A stretch of DNA of 64,000 nucleotides from Serratia liquefaciens ATCC 27592 (GTDB lineage Bacteria > Pseudomonadota > Gammaproteobacteria > Enterobacterales > Enterobacteriaceae). A program made the position numbers and the translations under genes. Positions 19,143-28,747 of this stretch are shown here, piece after piece; positions within the stretch are counted from its first letter, which is position 1, and each line of letters starts with the position of its first letter. The stretch covers positions 1,488,001 to 1,552,000 of the forward strand of contig NC_021741.1 of assembly GCF_000422085.1 (NCBI RefSeq). Reading direction: 5' to 3'. The notes under the pieces were generated by a model. It searched no databases. It worked only from the letters and a program-made list of their open reading frames with translations, and was not told where the DNA came from.

Positions 19143-19264
19143 TATCCCCGTCGTCTTTCAAGCTACAGCGTTGTTGGCTGCGAACGCGGACCCCAGTCAC
19201 TTACTTGACTCCTGGGGTTCCACGCCCTTGCCGCCTAGCTGTAACGCGAAATCCATAGGGGATA
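19143..19264. repeat. ~122-base imperfect palindromic intergenic element, copy 1
   Basis: Ends read TATCCCCGTCGTCTTTC on the left and, in reverse complement, TATCCCCTATGGATTTC from the right, so the unit is a long imperfect inverted repeat. The centre holds CCCCAGTCACTTACTTGACTCCTGGGG without extra symmetry beyond the CCCCAG/CTGGGG arms. A clear relative lies at 34770-34897. This type of element is common in Serratia and relatives. Here it sits inside the bet operon between betB and betA and would fold in the mRNA. Confidence 0.75.
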
Positions 19265-19360
19265 ATCCTTTCTTGCATCCAAAACCGCCTGGATATATTC
19301 AGCATGCGATATTCAAGCCATTCGCATCATTCAGGCATACGAATATTTAGGAGATAATGT

Positions 19361-21028
19361 ATGGAATACGATTACATCATTATCGGTGCCGGCTCAGCCG
19401 GTAACGTTTTAGCCACCCGTTTAACCGAAGACGCTGATGTTAGCGTATTGCTGCTGGAAGCCGGCGGCCCGGATTATCGGATGGATTTTCGCACCCAGAT
19501 GCCGGCCGCGCTGGCATTCCCGCTGCAGGGCCGTCGTTACAACTGGGCGTATGAAACCGATCCTGAGCCGCACATGAACAACCGCCGCATGGAGTGTGGC
19601 CGGGGTAAAGGGCTGGGCGGCTCATCACTGATTAACGGCATGTGCTACATCCGCGGCAACGCGATGGACTTCGACAACTGGGCAAAAGCACCGGGGTTGG
19701 AGGACTGGAGTTATCTGGACTGCCTGCCATATTTCCGCAAGGCGGAAACCCGCGATATCGGGCCTAATGATTATCACGGTGGCGACGGCCCGGTCAGCGT
19801 GACCACGCCGAAAGCCGGTAATAACGAATTGTTCCACGCAATGGTGGAGGCCGGTGTGCAGGCGGGTTATCCGCGTACTGATGACCTGAACGGCTACCAG
19901 CAGGAAGGCTTTGGCCCGATGGATCGCACGGTCACGCCGAAAGGCCGTCGCGCCAGCACCGCTCGGGGTTATCTGGATCAGGCTCGTTCCCGTTCAAACC
20001 TGAAGATTGTGACTCACGCGTTGACCGACCGCATCCGCTTCGAGGGTAAGCGTGCGGTGGGCGTTGACTACTTGCAGGGCGAAAGTAACCAAATCAACAG
20101 TGCCCGAGCGCGTCGTGAAGTGTTGCTGTGTGCCGGGGCGATTGCCTCGCCGCAGATTTTGCAGCGTTCCGGCGTTGGTCCAGCGGCGCTGCTGAACCGC
20201 CTGGACATCGATCTGGTGCACGATCTGCCCGGCGTGGGCGAGAACTTGCAGGACCATCTGGAAATGTACCTGCAATACGCCTGTAACAAACCGGTGTCGT
20301 TGTACCCGGCATTGCAATGGTTCAACCAGCCGAAGATCGGCGCAGAGTGGCTGTTCAATGGCACCGGCGTGGGCGCCAGCAACCAGTTTGAAGCCGGTGG
20401 CTTTATCCGCAGCCGCGAAGAGTTCGCCTGGCCGAACATTCAGTACCATTTCTTGCCGGTGGCGATTAACTACAACGGCAGCAACGCGGTGAAAGAGCAC
20501 GGTTTTCAGGCGCACGTCGGTTCAATGCGCTCCCCAAGCCGTGGCCGGGTGCAGGTGAAATCGAAGGATCCGCGCCAACATCCGAGCATCTTGTTCAACT
20601 ATATGGCGACCGAACAGGACTGGCAGGAGTTCCGCGATGCCATTCGCATCACGCGCGAAATCATGGCGCAGCCTGCATTGGACGAATACCGCGGCCGCGA
20701 GATAAGCCCGGGGCCAGAAGTGCAGACCGACGAACAGCTGGACGCTTTTGTGCGTGAGCATGCCGAAACCGCCTTCCATCCTTCCTGCTCATGCAAAATG
20801 GGCGAAGACGAGATGGCGGTGGTGGATGGGCAAGGGCGAGTGCACGGTATGGAAGGCCTGCGGGTGGTGGATGCGTCCATTATGCCGCTGATCATCACCG
20901 GTAACCTGAACGCCACCACCATCATGATCGCCGAGAAGATTGCCGATCGTATTCGCCAGCGCACGCCGTTGCCGCGTAGTACTGCCGACTATTACGTGGC
21001 CGGCGACGCCCCGGCGCGTAAGCCATAA
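19361..21028 (+). CDS. betA: Choline dehydrogenase BetA
   Basis: 555 aa, GMC oxidoreductase. The FAD-binding motif is at the N-terminus ([17 protein letters not shown]), the GMC signatures follow ([34 protein letters not shown]), and the active-site His region is near the C-terminus ([29 protein letters not shown]). It oxidises choline to betaine aldehyde at the membrane, passing electrons to the respiratory chain. AGGAGA precedes the start. It is the last gene of betIBA; a repeat-rich stretch follows. Confidence 0.96.
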   Translation: MEYDYIIIGAGSAGNVLATRLTEDADVSVLLLEAGGPDYRMDFRTQMPAALAFPLQGRRYNWAYETDPEPHMNNRRMECGRGKGLGGSSLINGMCYIRGNAMDFDNWAKAPGLEDWSYLDCLPYFRKAETRDIGPNDYHGGDGPVSVTTPKAGNNELFHAMVEAGVQAGYPRTDDLNGYQQEGFGPMDRTVTPKGRRASTARGYLDQARSRSNLKIVTHALTDRIRFEGKRAVGVDYLQGESNQINSARARREVLLCAGAIASPQILQRSGVGPAALLNRLDIDLVHDLPGVGENLQDHLEMYLQYACNKPVSLYPALQWFNQPKIGAEWLFNGTGVGASNQFEAGGFIRSREEFAWPNIQYHFLPVAINYNGSNAVKEHGFQAHVGSMRSPSRGRVQVKSKDPRQHPSILFNYMATEQDWQEFRDAIRITREIMAQPALDEYRGREISPGPEVQTDEQLDAFVREHAETAFHPSCSCKMGEDEMAVVDGQGRVHGMEGLRVVDASIMPLIITGNLNATTIMIAEKIADRIRQRTPLPRSTADYYVAGDAPARKP

Positions 21029-21033
21029 CCCAC

Positions 21034-21112
21034 ATGCCCTCTCGCCGTTGAGGGGGAGGGCCGCTGTAGCAAGCAACCCCCTCTCCAATGTCCTTCCCCG
21101 AGGCGAGGGGGC
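21034..21112. repeat. GC-rich inverted repeat after betA (REP-like)
   Basis: A CCCTCTCGCC...GGGGGAGG block and a facing CCCCCTCTCC...GGCGAGGGGG block form a long imperfect hairpin between betA and the convergent gene at 21159. It resembles REP/BIME-type elements. There is no T-run. It may stabilise the 3' ends of both messages. Confidence 0.55.
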
Positions 21113-21158
21113 AATTCATTCCCGTTATCTTTCACCTCAGCAGGTACAAACGTACCCC

Positions 21159-22781
21159 TTAAGCCGGCAGGGCGATCGCCTGATCGAAACTGTTTGGCGT
21201 CGCCATGCGCCACATGCGCGCATAAAAATCGCTTTCGATCTCTTTTTGCAGCAGTGCACCAGGCTCCAGGTAGTAATAGATGTCGGCGTAGACCTTGATT
21301 TCGGTTGAGGTAATACGGCGCAGCATATGATGCGAAGTCAACTGCTCAGGGCGGCTGACGCCCGCCGCGGCGAGCATTTCTGCCAGCGCTTTCACCGTAT
21401 TCTGGTGGAAGTGATAAACGCGTTCGGCCTTGTTTGGCACCACCAGGGCTTTCTGTCGCAGTGGATCCTGGGTGGCGACCCCGGTAGGGCAGTGATTGGT
21501 ATGGCAGCTTTGCGACTGAATGCAGCCGACGGCGAACATAAAACCACGGGCTGAGTTCACCCAGTCGGCGCCCAACACCAGCACGCTGGCGATGTCGAAG
21601 GCGCTGATGATTTTACCGCTGGCACCAATCTTGATTTTGTCGCGCAGTCCGCAGCCCACCAGGGTGTTGTGGACGAATAACAACCCTTCGCGCAGCGGCA
21701 TGCCCATATAGTTGGACAGTTCGAGCGGTGCTGCGCCGGTTCCGCCTTCTTTGCCGTCCACCACGATAAAGTCCGGCAAGATCTGGGTTTGCAACATGGC
21801 TTTGGCGATGGCGACAAATTCCCACGGGTGGCCGATACAGAGTTTGAAGCCCACGGGTTTGCCACCGGACAATTCACGTAGCTGCTGGATGAAATGCATC
21901 ATTTCAATTGGGGTGCTGAAGGCGCTGTGCGAAGCCGGAGAAATACAGTCGACTCCTTCAGGTACGCCGCGCGTTGCGGCGATTTCCGCATCCACTTTTT
22001 TCGCCGGCAGTATGCCGCCATGTCCGGGTTTAGCCCCCTGGCTGAGCTTGATTTCAATCATTCTCACCTGCGGTTTTTTAGCCTGCTCGGTGAAGCGTTG
22101 CGGATCAAAATGGCCGTCGGCGGTGCGGCAACCGAAGTAGCCGCTGCCCAATTCCCAGACCAGGTCGCCGCCATTTTCGCGATGATAACGGCTGATACTG
22201 CCTTCGCCGGTGTCGTGGTAGAAATTGCCCTTTGCCGCGCCGAGGTTGAGGGCGCGAATGGCGTTGGCCGACAGGGCGCCGAAGCTCATGGCGGAGATGT
22301 TAAAGATCGACGCGGAGTAGGGTTGGCTGCAATCTGGACCGCCGATCGTCACGCGGAAGCTGGTGGGGTCAGATACTTCGACCGGACGCATGGAGTGCCC
22401 GATACATTCGTAGCCGGTTTGATAAACGTCCAACTGGGTACCGAACGGCTTATCGCCCATTTCGTTTTTGGCGCGTCGGTAAACCAGCGTGCGCTGGGTA
22501 CGTGAAAACGGGATCTGCGCGTTATCTTCTTCCAGTAAGTACTGGCGTATTTCCGGGCGAATAAACTCGAAGAAAAAGCGCAGTCGGCCGATGATCGGAT
22601 AGTTTCGGCAGATGGCGTGGCGTTGTTGGGTCAGATCATAAATGCCCAGAGCGCTCAGACCACCAAAAATGATCGTCGGTAGCCAAAACCAGGGGCTATG
22701 GGACAACAGCGCCAAAGACGCCAACGTCAGCAAAAGACTCAACACAAGGCAGGTATAACGGCTGAATAATGATGACTTCAT
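21159..22781 (-). CDS. FMN-binding glutamate-synthase-like protein with membrane anchor
   Basis: 540 aa from the ATG at 22781, with CAGGAGA upstream on the minus strand (an ATG at 22817 is in frame but poorly placed). Two hydrophobic segments occupy about residues 6-45. The rest is the FMN/central domain of glutamate synthase: FNISAMSFGALSANAIRALN, GAKPGHGGILPAKKV, VDGKEGGTGAAPLE, and a Cys cluster in CIQSQSCHTNHCPTGVAT for an iron-sulfur centre. No glutaminase domain is present, so it is not a classical GltB. Members of this stand-alone family (Glu_synthase, YerD-like) have no well-established reaction. It is monocistronic. Confidence 0.85.
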   Translation of the reverse strand: MKSSLFSRYTCLVLSLLLTLASLALLSHSPWFWLPTIIFGGLSALGIYDLTQQRHAICRNYPIIGRLRFFFEFIRPEIRQYLLEEDNAQIPFSRTQRTLVYRRAKNEMGDKPFGTQLDVYQTGYECIGHSMRPVEVSDPTSFRVTIGGPDCSQPYSASIFNISAMSFGALSANAIRALNLGAAKGNFYHDTGEGSISRYHRENGGDLVWELGSGYFGCRTADGHFDPQRFTEQAKKPQVRMIEIKLSQGAKPGHGGILPAKKVDAEIAATRGVPEGVDCISPASHSAFSTPIEMMHFIQQLRELSGGKPVGFKLCIGHPWEFVAIAKAMLQTQILPDFIVVDGKEGGTGAAPLELSNYMGMPLREGLLFVHNTLVGCGLRDKIKIGASGKIISAFDIASVLVLGADWVNSARGFMFAVGCIQSQSCHTNHCPTGVATQDPLRQKALVVPNKAERVYHFHQNTVKALAEMLAAAGVSRPEQLTSHHMLRRITSTEIKVYADIYYYLEPGALLQKEIESDFYARMWRMATPNSFDQAIALPA

Positions 22782-22922
22782 AACATCTCCTGATGTTTTT
22801 ATTAGTCCAGACGACATGGCTCACAGAAAGTTTGCTGAGCGGATCCTAACCAATAGACAGGAGTGTTATGTGGCTGTTACTGCTTTATCGTTGATTGTTA
22901 CATTAATTTAACGATGAGTCCG

Positions 22923-22954
22923 CCCTTCAGGCCGCCGGGTGGCAGCCTGAAGGG
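22923..22954 (-). terminator. Stem-loop downstream of the LuxR-type gene
   Basis: CCCTTCAGGC (22923-22932) pairs exactly with GCCTGAAGGG (22945-22954), right after the stop of the gene at 22964. It lacks a clear T-run on the minus strand, so termination may be partial. Confidence 0.5.
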
Positions 22955-22963
22955 GAGAAGGAG

Positions 22964-23554
22964 TTACTTGCTGGCAACGAAAATACTGCTCATGCTGCGC
23001 AGACGCAGCTTTTTCATCGCACTGTATTTCTGAGAGAAAATCGTTTTGGGGTGGGTGCCGCGCTTTTGGGCAATATGCAGCAGGCTGTCACCGCGCAACA
23101 GGTTGAAGATAACGTCGCTTTCCGCCGGGCTAAGCTCGCGGGTTTTCTGCATTTTTATCCCCCCGGGCTCTTTGCTTTCCAGCAGGTTCTGTATTTTTTC
23201 CTGCAGCGAATAAAGTGGAATGCGTGTAGACACCAATTCAACGGAGATGCCCAGGATCGACAATAGTTTCACCACGCGTTCATCGTCATAAAACACCAAC
23301 AGACGCGTTTTGGAGTTGTATTGCTGATGCAAAGACACCAGGCTTTCAATGACGTTAACGCTTTGCTCCAGATTTTGTGAGGTGAAGATCAGGGCGATGT
23401 CGTGCTTAATTATTTTCTCCGCCTTGGCGCCACCGTGCATAAAATCTGAAAACAGTCTGATATCGTACTTGCCGTAATGTTTTTTCAGTAACACCGAAAG
23501 GCCGACATAGCTGTACTTACACTCACTAATAACAAGGACATTGTTTTTAGACAT
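22964..23554 (-). CDS. LuxR-type regulator next to the second fimbrial operon
   Basis: 196 aa from the ATG at 23554; a GTG at 23566 is an in-frame alternative. The C-terminus is a LuxR helix-turn-helix (LSPAESDVIFNLLRGDSLLH, KTIFSQKYSAMKKLRLRS). The N-terminal ~125 residues resemble a receiver fold (NVLVISECKYSYVGLSVLL; IALIFTSQNLEQ) but lack the canonical aspartate, so it is probably not phosphorylated. It follows the EAL gene by 22 bases and likely shares its transcript. The pair is divergent from a fimbrial operon. LuxR-type plus EAL genes are common fimbrial regulators in enterobacteria, so control of the fimA-like gene is the likely role. Confidence 0.75.
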   Translation of the reverse strand: MSKNNVLVISECKYSYVGLSVLLKKHYGKYDIRLFSDFMHGGAKAEKIIKHDIALIFTSQNLEQSVNVIESLVSLHQQYNSKTRLLVFYDDERVVKLLSILGISVELVSTRIPLYSLQEKIQNLLESKEPGGIKMQKTRELSPAESDVIFNLLRGDSLLHIAQKRGTHPKTIFSQKYSAMKKLRLRSMSSIFVASK

Positions 23555-23576
23555 AATGGCAAACACCCATAATGAG

Positions 23577-24293
23577 TTAAAAGTATTCAGCTGTAAGAAG
23601 CGAGTTCAAATCCTTGATGTCGGATTCCTTCCACAGCTTTCCCTGCAGTGCGTAATATGGCATTTCGTCCAGCCATTTTTTATGCTCGGGGGTTTCAACC
23701 CCTTCAATAATTACCTTGTAATGATTAAGGTAAAAAAAGCGCAATAAAGCGCGCATTAAACCGTCGCCGCCGGACTTTTTCATAAAGTCCCATAACAAAA
23801 AGCGGTCGAGTTTAACGAAGCGGAACTGGCTGTTATACAGCGCGGAAAAACCCGCATAGCCAGAACCAAAATCATCGAGCCAAAATGAATAGCTCTTTAG
23901 TGAAGGATCGCCATGAACGCGATCTTTAACCAAACGGGTTGAGTTCTCACTGATTTCGAAATGTATACAGCGAGTGGCGTTAATTCTTTCTGCAAAATGA
24001 CTATTGGCCAACGAGCGTAGAGAATGGTCATCTACATTCAGCGTAGCTATAACCTGATTTTCACGAAACCAGTGATTATATTTCTCTATCAGACTGACCT
24101 GGTCTAACAGAATCTCAATTCGGGTCTCGCTATCGGCAGTACGAAAGAACTGTTCAGGAGAAAAATGCGCATATTCACTATTAAAAGTGAATCGAGATAG
24201 GCACTCAACGGCCAGCAATTGTCCGGATTTTGCGAACATTGGCTGGAAAACATAATTAATTCCGTTATTTTTCTCTCTAAAAGAACTGCGCAT
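23577..24293 (-). CDS. EAL-domain protein, putative c-di-GMP phosphodiesterase
   Basis: 238 aa consisting of a single EAL domain without GGDEF or sensor domains. The signature reads ECL (residues 30-32) instead of EAL. The other residues expected for metal binding and catalysis are present: Asn86, Glu113, Asp140-Asp141 (in WLDDFGSGYAGFS), Lys161, Glu197 in IIEGVET and Gln217. So it could be active despite the ECL variant; a purely protein-binding role as in YdiV is the alternative. It lies upstream of a LuxR-type gene in the same direction and divergent from a fimbrial operon, suggesting c-di-GMP control of fimbriation. Confidence 0.8.
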   Translation of the reverse strand: MRSSFREKNNGINYVFQPMFAKSGQLLAVECLSRFTFNSEYAHFSPEQFFRTADSETRIEILLDQVSLIEKYNHWFRENQVIATLNVDDHSLRSLANSHFAERINATRCIHFEISENSTRLVKDRVHGDPSLKSYSFWLDDFGSGYAGFSALYNSQFRFVKLDRFLLWDFMKKSGGDGLMRALLRFFYLNHYKVIIEGVETPEHKKWLDEMPYYALQGKLWKESDIKDLNSLLTAEYF

Positions 24294-24809
24294 TCCTCAA
24301 TCCCTTGATTGATATGTAACTACCTGTTTTTTAACTAAAATTAATTCAATATCAGGCTGTTTATAGGTAAATGTCTTATTTGGTGCGACGTGATTGTGAA
24401 ATGTCGCTTGCAGACCATTTAACGCGCATTTAGTCGTGAAGTCCAAAGGGCTCAAAAGGTAACAAAATGTAAATATACGGAATAATATGCTGTTAATCAG
24501 GCCTTAAAGAAAAATGTCTGACTGCATGACTTTCCAAAACACAGATTATTCCTATTCGATTGAATCGTCAACATCGATCGATAGGTATTTGTTGATAGTT
24601 TATTCCTATCAAGAGGGGGGTTATGAATGTTTTAAACGATTTAACAATAAGAATGCGCTTAGTCTATATTTCGTCCGGCAATGGGTTCATCGAGGCAACA
24701 CTCCTTTTAAGCAAGGAGTGCTATCGCTGAGTGTATGCTCAGTGCCGGGGAACTATATATTCGTCTGTCACTGAATCGATTATTTTATTGTTTTTCTATG
24801 GAGCTGGAA
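24294..24809. promoter_or_regulatory. Divergent control region of the second fimbrial operon, 516 bases
   Basis: An AT-rich region between the EAL gene and the fimbrial major subunit. An 86-codon open frame (24514-24774) is present but has no family features and is not called. Two hairpins lie close to the fimbrial gene: CACTCCTT...AAGGAGTG at 24699-24720 and a smaller CTGAG...CTCAG just after it. I found no long inverted repeats flanking a promoter that would mark a fimS-type invertible switch. Confidence 0.5.
24699..24720 (+). other. Perfect 8-base stem-loop in the fimbrial leader
   Basis: CACTCCTT (24699-24706), six-base loop, AAGGAGTG (24713-24720), about 90 bases before the fimbrial start codon. 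No T-run follows. A second small hairpin (CTGAG/CTCAG) comes directly after. They may be part of a structured leader; the function is unknown. Confidence 0.4.
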
Positions 24810-25337
24810 ATGAAAAAAGTATTATTGCCTTTGGCCGCGCTGGTATTGTCTGCTACTGCTTATAACGCTACTGCTGCAAGCGGCAACGTTAAATTCACCG
24901 GTGAAATCGTACAGTCCACCTGTAAAGTTGTTGATAAAGACCAGAATAAAGAAGTTTACCTGGGTAAATACCCTACTACCGCATTCCCAACTTCTGGTTC
25001 TACCAGCGGTGCTAAAGCTTTCGATATTAGCCTGGAGAAATGTGAAGCGGGTAACTACACCCTGCGTTTCGACGGTAACACCCCAGCTGGCCACCCAGAG
25101 CTGTTGGCTGTAACTGGCGGCGCTAACGGCGTTGGCGTTGAAATCCTGGATAACAACGGCGCAACTCTGCCAATCTCTCAGGAAGTTGCTACCCCAGCGA
25201 CCGTTTCTGTTGCTGCTGATGGCGACAACCCAGGTTCTGCGACTTTCAACCTGCGCGCTCGTTATAAATCTTACCAGGATCTGGTAACTGCGGGTCAGGC
25301 AAACTCTAACGCTACCTTCACCATCGAATACAAGTAA
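24810..25337 (+). CDS. Type 1-like fimbrial major subunit
   Basis: 175 aa from the ATG at 24810 (GGAGCTGGAA before it; the ATG at 24798 is closer to no ribosome site). Signal peptide through ATA (residue 22). The mature protein has the FimA pattern: GNVKFTGEIVQSTCKVV with the first Cys, a second Cys in ISLEKCEAGNYTLRF, and the C-terminal penultimate Tyr motif (NATFTIEYK). It will be polymerised by donor-strand exchange through the chaperone and usher encoded next. Codons are strongly biased to those of highly expressed genes, as for an abundant pilin. Confidence 0.92.
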   Translation: MKKVLLPLAALVLSATAYNATAASGNVKFTGEIVQSTCKVVDKDQNKEVYLGKYPTTAFPTSGSTSGAKAFDISLEKCEAGNYTLRFDGNTPAGHPELLAVTGGANGVGVEILDNNGATLPISQEVATPATVSVAADGDNPGSATFNLRARYKSYQDLVTAGQANSNATFTIEYK

Positions 25338-25408
25338 TTTAATTCGCTGGCAGGATAGATAGAGCTATTGGCCACGGACGGCTAAATTCTGAGAGTTGAG
25401 ATATTCCG

Positions 25409-26092
25409 ATGAAAAAAGTGCTTTCTTGTATTTTATTCGCGTTTTCCGTAAATGCTTTTGCCGGAATTCAGGTTGATTCGACGCGCGTAATTTATAACAG
25501 CGGAAGTAAATCCGCATCGCTCTCAATCAGCAATGACAGCGACGACACCTATATGGTGCAAACCTGGTTGGATACTGGCGATTCAAGCCAGATGCCGAAG
25601 AATTTACCGATCGTGGTCACTCCACCTATTTTAAAACTGGCTGCCAAAAAAGACGCAATTCTGCGCTTTATTTATTCCGGCAGCGGGTTACCGCAGGACA
25701 GAGAAAGTCTGCTCTGGGTAAACGTACAGGAAATTCCGCCAACGCCTAAGCAAGACAACGTGCTGCAGGTGGCGATCCGTACCCGTATCAAACTGTTCTA
25801 CCGCCCAGAAGCCTTGAAGGCCAACCTGCAACAGCAGGCAGAGGCACTGAAATGGCAGCGTCAGGGCAGCAATCTGGTGGTGACCAACAATGGTCCACTG
25901 TTTGTGACGCTGGGTGTACTGACGCTGAAAAGCGGTGGCAAAAGCTGGAAAGTGAATGCCGACATGGTGAAACCGCAAGATAGCCTGCGGATTGCTCTGC
26001 CACAGGGCGCGCAGTCGGCCAACAGTATGTCGTTCACCTATATCAACGATTACGGCGGCCACACCGAGATTAAGAACGTTGCATTAAATTGA
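25409..26092 (+). CDS. Fimbrial periplasmic chaperone, PapD/FimC family
   Basis: 227 aa with a signal peptide ending at NAFA (about residue 18). Immunoglobulin-like chaperone with the family blocks GIQVDSTRVIYNSGSKSASL, DRESLLWVNVQEIPP and RTRIKLFYRPEAL. These contain the conserved residues that anchor the pilin C-terminus. It is 71 bases after the pilin gene and 28 before the usher, in the usual subunit-chaperone-usher-adhesin order. Confidence 0.93.
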   Translation: MKKVLSCILFAFSVNAFAGIQVDSTRVIYNSGSKSASLSISNDSDDTYMVQTWLDTGDSSQMPKNLPIVVTPPILKLAAKKDAILRFIYSGSGLPQDRESLLWVNVQEIPPTPKQDNVLQVAIRTRIKLFYRPEALKANLQQQAEALKWQRQGSNLVVTNNGPLFVTLGVLTLKSGGKSWKVNADMVKPQDSLRIALPQGAQSANSMSFTYINDYGGHTEIKNVALN

Positions 26093-26120
26093 TTTAAGCC
26101 CTTCAAGGAATGAACAAAAA

Positions 26121-28736
26121 ATGGCACATAAAAGAATAACAACCCTCACGCCAAAACGTTTGGTCAGGCTGATTAATGGTGTAATTTATTTTTCTGCGGT
26201 GCCATTTTCATTCTCTCATATGGCCATGGCGGAGGAGCAGTTCAACACCTCCTTCATCCATGGCGATGACAACATTGCCCAGGTGGCAGCGTTGTCCAGC
26301 GGCGATGATATCCTGCCAGGTAAATATCCGTTCGATATTTACCTGAACGGACAGCGTATCGATCACCGTGACATCGAATTCAAAAAAGACGCCAAAGACA
26401 CGCCGGTAACGCCTTGCCTGACTGCGCAGGATTACCAGGACTACGGTGTAAAACTGCCGGGCGATATGAAAACCGAAGGTGCCGCGCAGTGCTACGCTCT
26501 GTCACAGCAAATTTCGGGTGCCAAGCTGAGCTACGACGCAGCCATACAGCGTATGGATTTGGAAGTGCCGCAGATATTCCTGGAGCCGCGTCCACAGGGT
26601 GCTATCTCGCCGAAGGTTTACGATCGCGGGATTAACGCCGGTTTCGTTAACTATAACTTCAGCGGCAACCATAATAATTACCGTAATAACGCCAACGATA
26701 AAACATCCGACTACTACTTCCTGAGCCTGAACAACGGCATCAATGTCGGTAATTGGCGCCTGCGTAACAACTCGACGCTGAATCAGCAGTCGGGTGCCGG
26801 CACGCACTGGAATACCGTTTCAAGCTGGGCGGAAACCGACATCGTTTCCCTGCGCAGCCGTCTGGTGATTGGCCAGACCAACACCAATAACAATGTATTC
26901 GACAGCATTCAGTTCCGCGGTGTGCAGATTTCCAGCGCCAACGATATGCTGCCGGAAAGCCAGCGCGGTTACGCGCCCGTGGTCCGTGGCGTGGCGTCGA
27001 CCAACGCCCGCGTTGAGATCCGCCAAAACGGCTACACCATTTACAGCACCAACGTGCCGCCGGGTCCGTTTGCGCTGACCGACATCTTCCCAAGCACCTT
27101 GAGCGGTAACCTGAACGTCACGGTCATTGAGGCCAACGGTTCAAGAACCTCTTTCGTGGTGCCGTTCTCTTCCGTGCCGAACATGCTGCGCGAAGGGATC
27201 TGGGACTACCAGATGACCGCCGGTAAATACCATGACGGCACCACCAAATACCAGCCGAAGTTCGTGCAAGGCACCTTGTCCCACGGCATGGCGTATGACA
27301 TCACGCCTTATGGTGGGGTGCTGGTCGCGGAAAATTACCGTTCGGCGGTAGTGGGTATGGGTAAAAACATGGGCGTCTGGGGGGCAGTTTCCTTCGATAT
27401 GTCCTATTCCGACACCAACCTGGTCAACGGTGACGACAAACAGGGGGAGAGCTTCCGCTTCCTGTACTCCAAATCGCTCAACGACTGGGGCACCGAATTC
27501 CAGATCGCCGGTTACCGTTACTCGACCTCTGGTTACTATGATTTCTCTGATGCGGTTGCGGAACGCGATCGCTATGAAAACGGCGTCTACCGTAACGATT
27601 ACTACGATGAGAATGACCGCAATCTGGGCGTGCCGGATTGGGCAGAATCACGTCGTCGTACCTATTACACCAGCCGTTTCAATAACAAACGCCAGCGTGT
27701 AGAGTTGTCGATCAACCAGCGTATTGCCGGTAACTCAACGCTGTATACCAATATCAGCAACCAGTCATATTGGGGCGGCTCCGGCCAGGATCGTACGGTT
27801 CAAACCGGCTTTAACAGCAGCTACAAAAATATCAGCTACGGCGTGTTCTATCAGGACAGCCGCAGCAACTACGGTTATAAAGATCGCAGCATCAACATGA
27901 GCGTCTCTATTCCGTTCAGCTTCTTCAGCCGCGATTCGTCTGATATGACGGCCAGCTTCAACGCCGGTCACAGCAAGCAGAGCGGTAATACATACAGCGC
28001 TGGCCTGAGTGGTACCGCGCTGGACGATAACCGTCTGAACTACGCGGTGCAAAGTGGTCACGATCGTTACTCCGGCCAAACCAGCTCGGCTAACGTCGGC
28101 TACCAGGGCAGCATGGGTACCGTCAATGCCGGTTACAGCTACAGTAATGATTACCAGCAGTCTACCCTGGGCGTGTCGGGCGGTATCGTGGCGCACTCCG
28201 GCGGCGTGACACTGACCCAGCCGCTGCAAAATACCTTTGTGCTGGTTGAGGCCAAAGATGCCAAGGGCGTCCGTCTGGAAAACCAGCCGGGTGTGGCTAT
28301 CGACCGCTTCGGTTACGCGGTAATGACCTCGGCCTCACCTTATCGTCATAACCGCGTGGCGTTGCGCACTGAGGATATCGGCAACGGCCTGGATATCCCG
28401 ATGGCGGCCCGCGACGTGGTACCGACATATGGCGCCATTACCCGCGTGAAATTTGAAACGCATACCGGCCAAAGCCTGCTGGTACACAGTAAACTGTTGG
28501 ACGGCAGCGTACCGCCAATCGGCGCCAACGTGTTTAGCGCCGACGGCAAGAACAACGGTACCGTGGGTACCAATGGGGATATTTATATCTCCGGCGCATC
28601 CGCAGGGGATCGCCTGTTGGTTAAATGGGGCAGCGATGCCGGCGACAGCTGTTCACTGGTGGTGCCGGAACTGAAATCGGCGACCGAACAGCTGATGGGC
28701 TATCAGGAACTTTCGCTGACCTGCGGAAAACCGTAA
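26121..28736 (+). CDS. Fimbrial outer-membrane usher, FimD/PapC family
   Basis: 871 aa with a long N-terminal signal region (hydrophobic stretch at about 16-35). It shows the usher N-terminal domain (FNTSFIHGDDNIAQVAALSS), the beta-barrel/plug segments (RGYAPVVRGVASTNARVEIR; LTDIFPSTLSGNLNVTVIEA) and the two C-terminal domains ending with a Cys pair (GDSCSLVVPEL, LSLTCGKP). It is the assembly pore for the fimbria encoded here. Length is normal. The downstream adhesin starts 11 bases after its stop. Confidence 0.94.
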   Translation: MAHKRITTLTPKRLVRLINGVIYFSAVPFSFSHMAMAEEQFNTSFIHGDDNIAQVAALSSGDDILPGKYPFDIYLNGQRIDHRDIEFKKDAKDTPVTPCLTAQDYQDYGVKLPGDMKTEGAAQCYALSQQISGAKLSYDAAIQRMDLEVPQIFLEPRPQGAISPKVYDRGINAGFVNYNFSGNHNNYRNNANDKTSDYYFLSLNNGINVGNWRLRNNSTLNQQSGAGTHWNTVSSWAETDIVSLRSRLVIGQTNTNNNVFDSIQFRGVQISSANDMLPESQRGYAPVVRGVASTNARVEIRQNGYTIYSTNVPPGPFALTDIFPSTLSGNLNVTVIEANGSRTSFVVPFSSVPNMLREGIWDYQMTAGKYHDGTTKYQPKFVQGTLSHGMAYDITPYGGVLVAENYRSAVVGMGKNMGVWGAVSFDMSYSDTNLVNGDDKQGESFRFLYSKSLNDWGTEFQIAGYRYSTSGYYDFSDAVAERDRYENGVYRNDYYDENDRNLGVPDWAESRRRTYYTSRFNNKRQRVELSINQRIAGNSTLYTNISNQSYWGGSGQDRTVQTGFNSSYKNISYGVFYQDSRSNYGYKDRSINMSVSIPFSFFSRDSSDMTASFNAGHSKQSGNTYSAGLSGTALDDNRLNYAVQSGHDRYSGQTSSANVGYQGSMGTVNAGYSYSNDYQQSTLGVSGGIVAHSGGVTLTQPLQNTFVLVEAKDAKGVRLENQPGVAIDRFGYAVMTSASPYRHNRVALRTEDIGNGLDIPMAARDVVPTYGAITRVKFETHTGQSLLVHSKLLDGSVPPIGANVFSADGKNNGTVGTNGDIYISGASAGDRLLVKWGSDAGDSCSLVVPELKSATEQLMGYQELSLTCGKP

Positions 28737-28747
28737 AAGGAATGAAT

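Noticed and set aside
24514..24774. 86-codon open frame upstream of the second fimbrial operon
   Set aside because: No ribosome binding site, no recognisable domain, and it overlaps the leader hairpins; more likely control region.
24294..24809. Possible fimS-like invertible promoter element
   Set aside because: No pair of matching inverted repeats flanks a promoter-sized segment and no recombinase gene is nearby.
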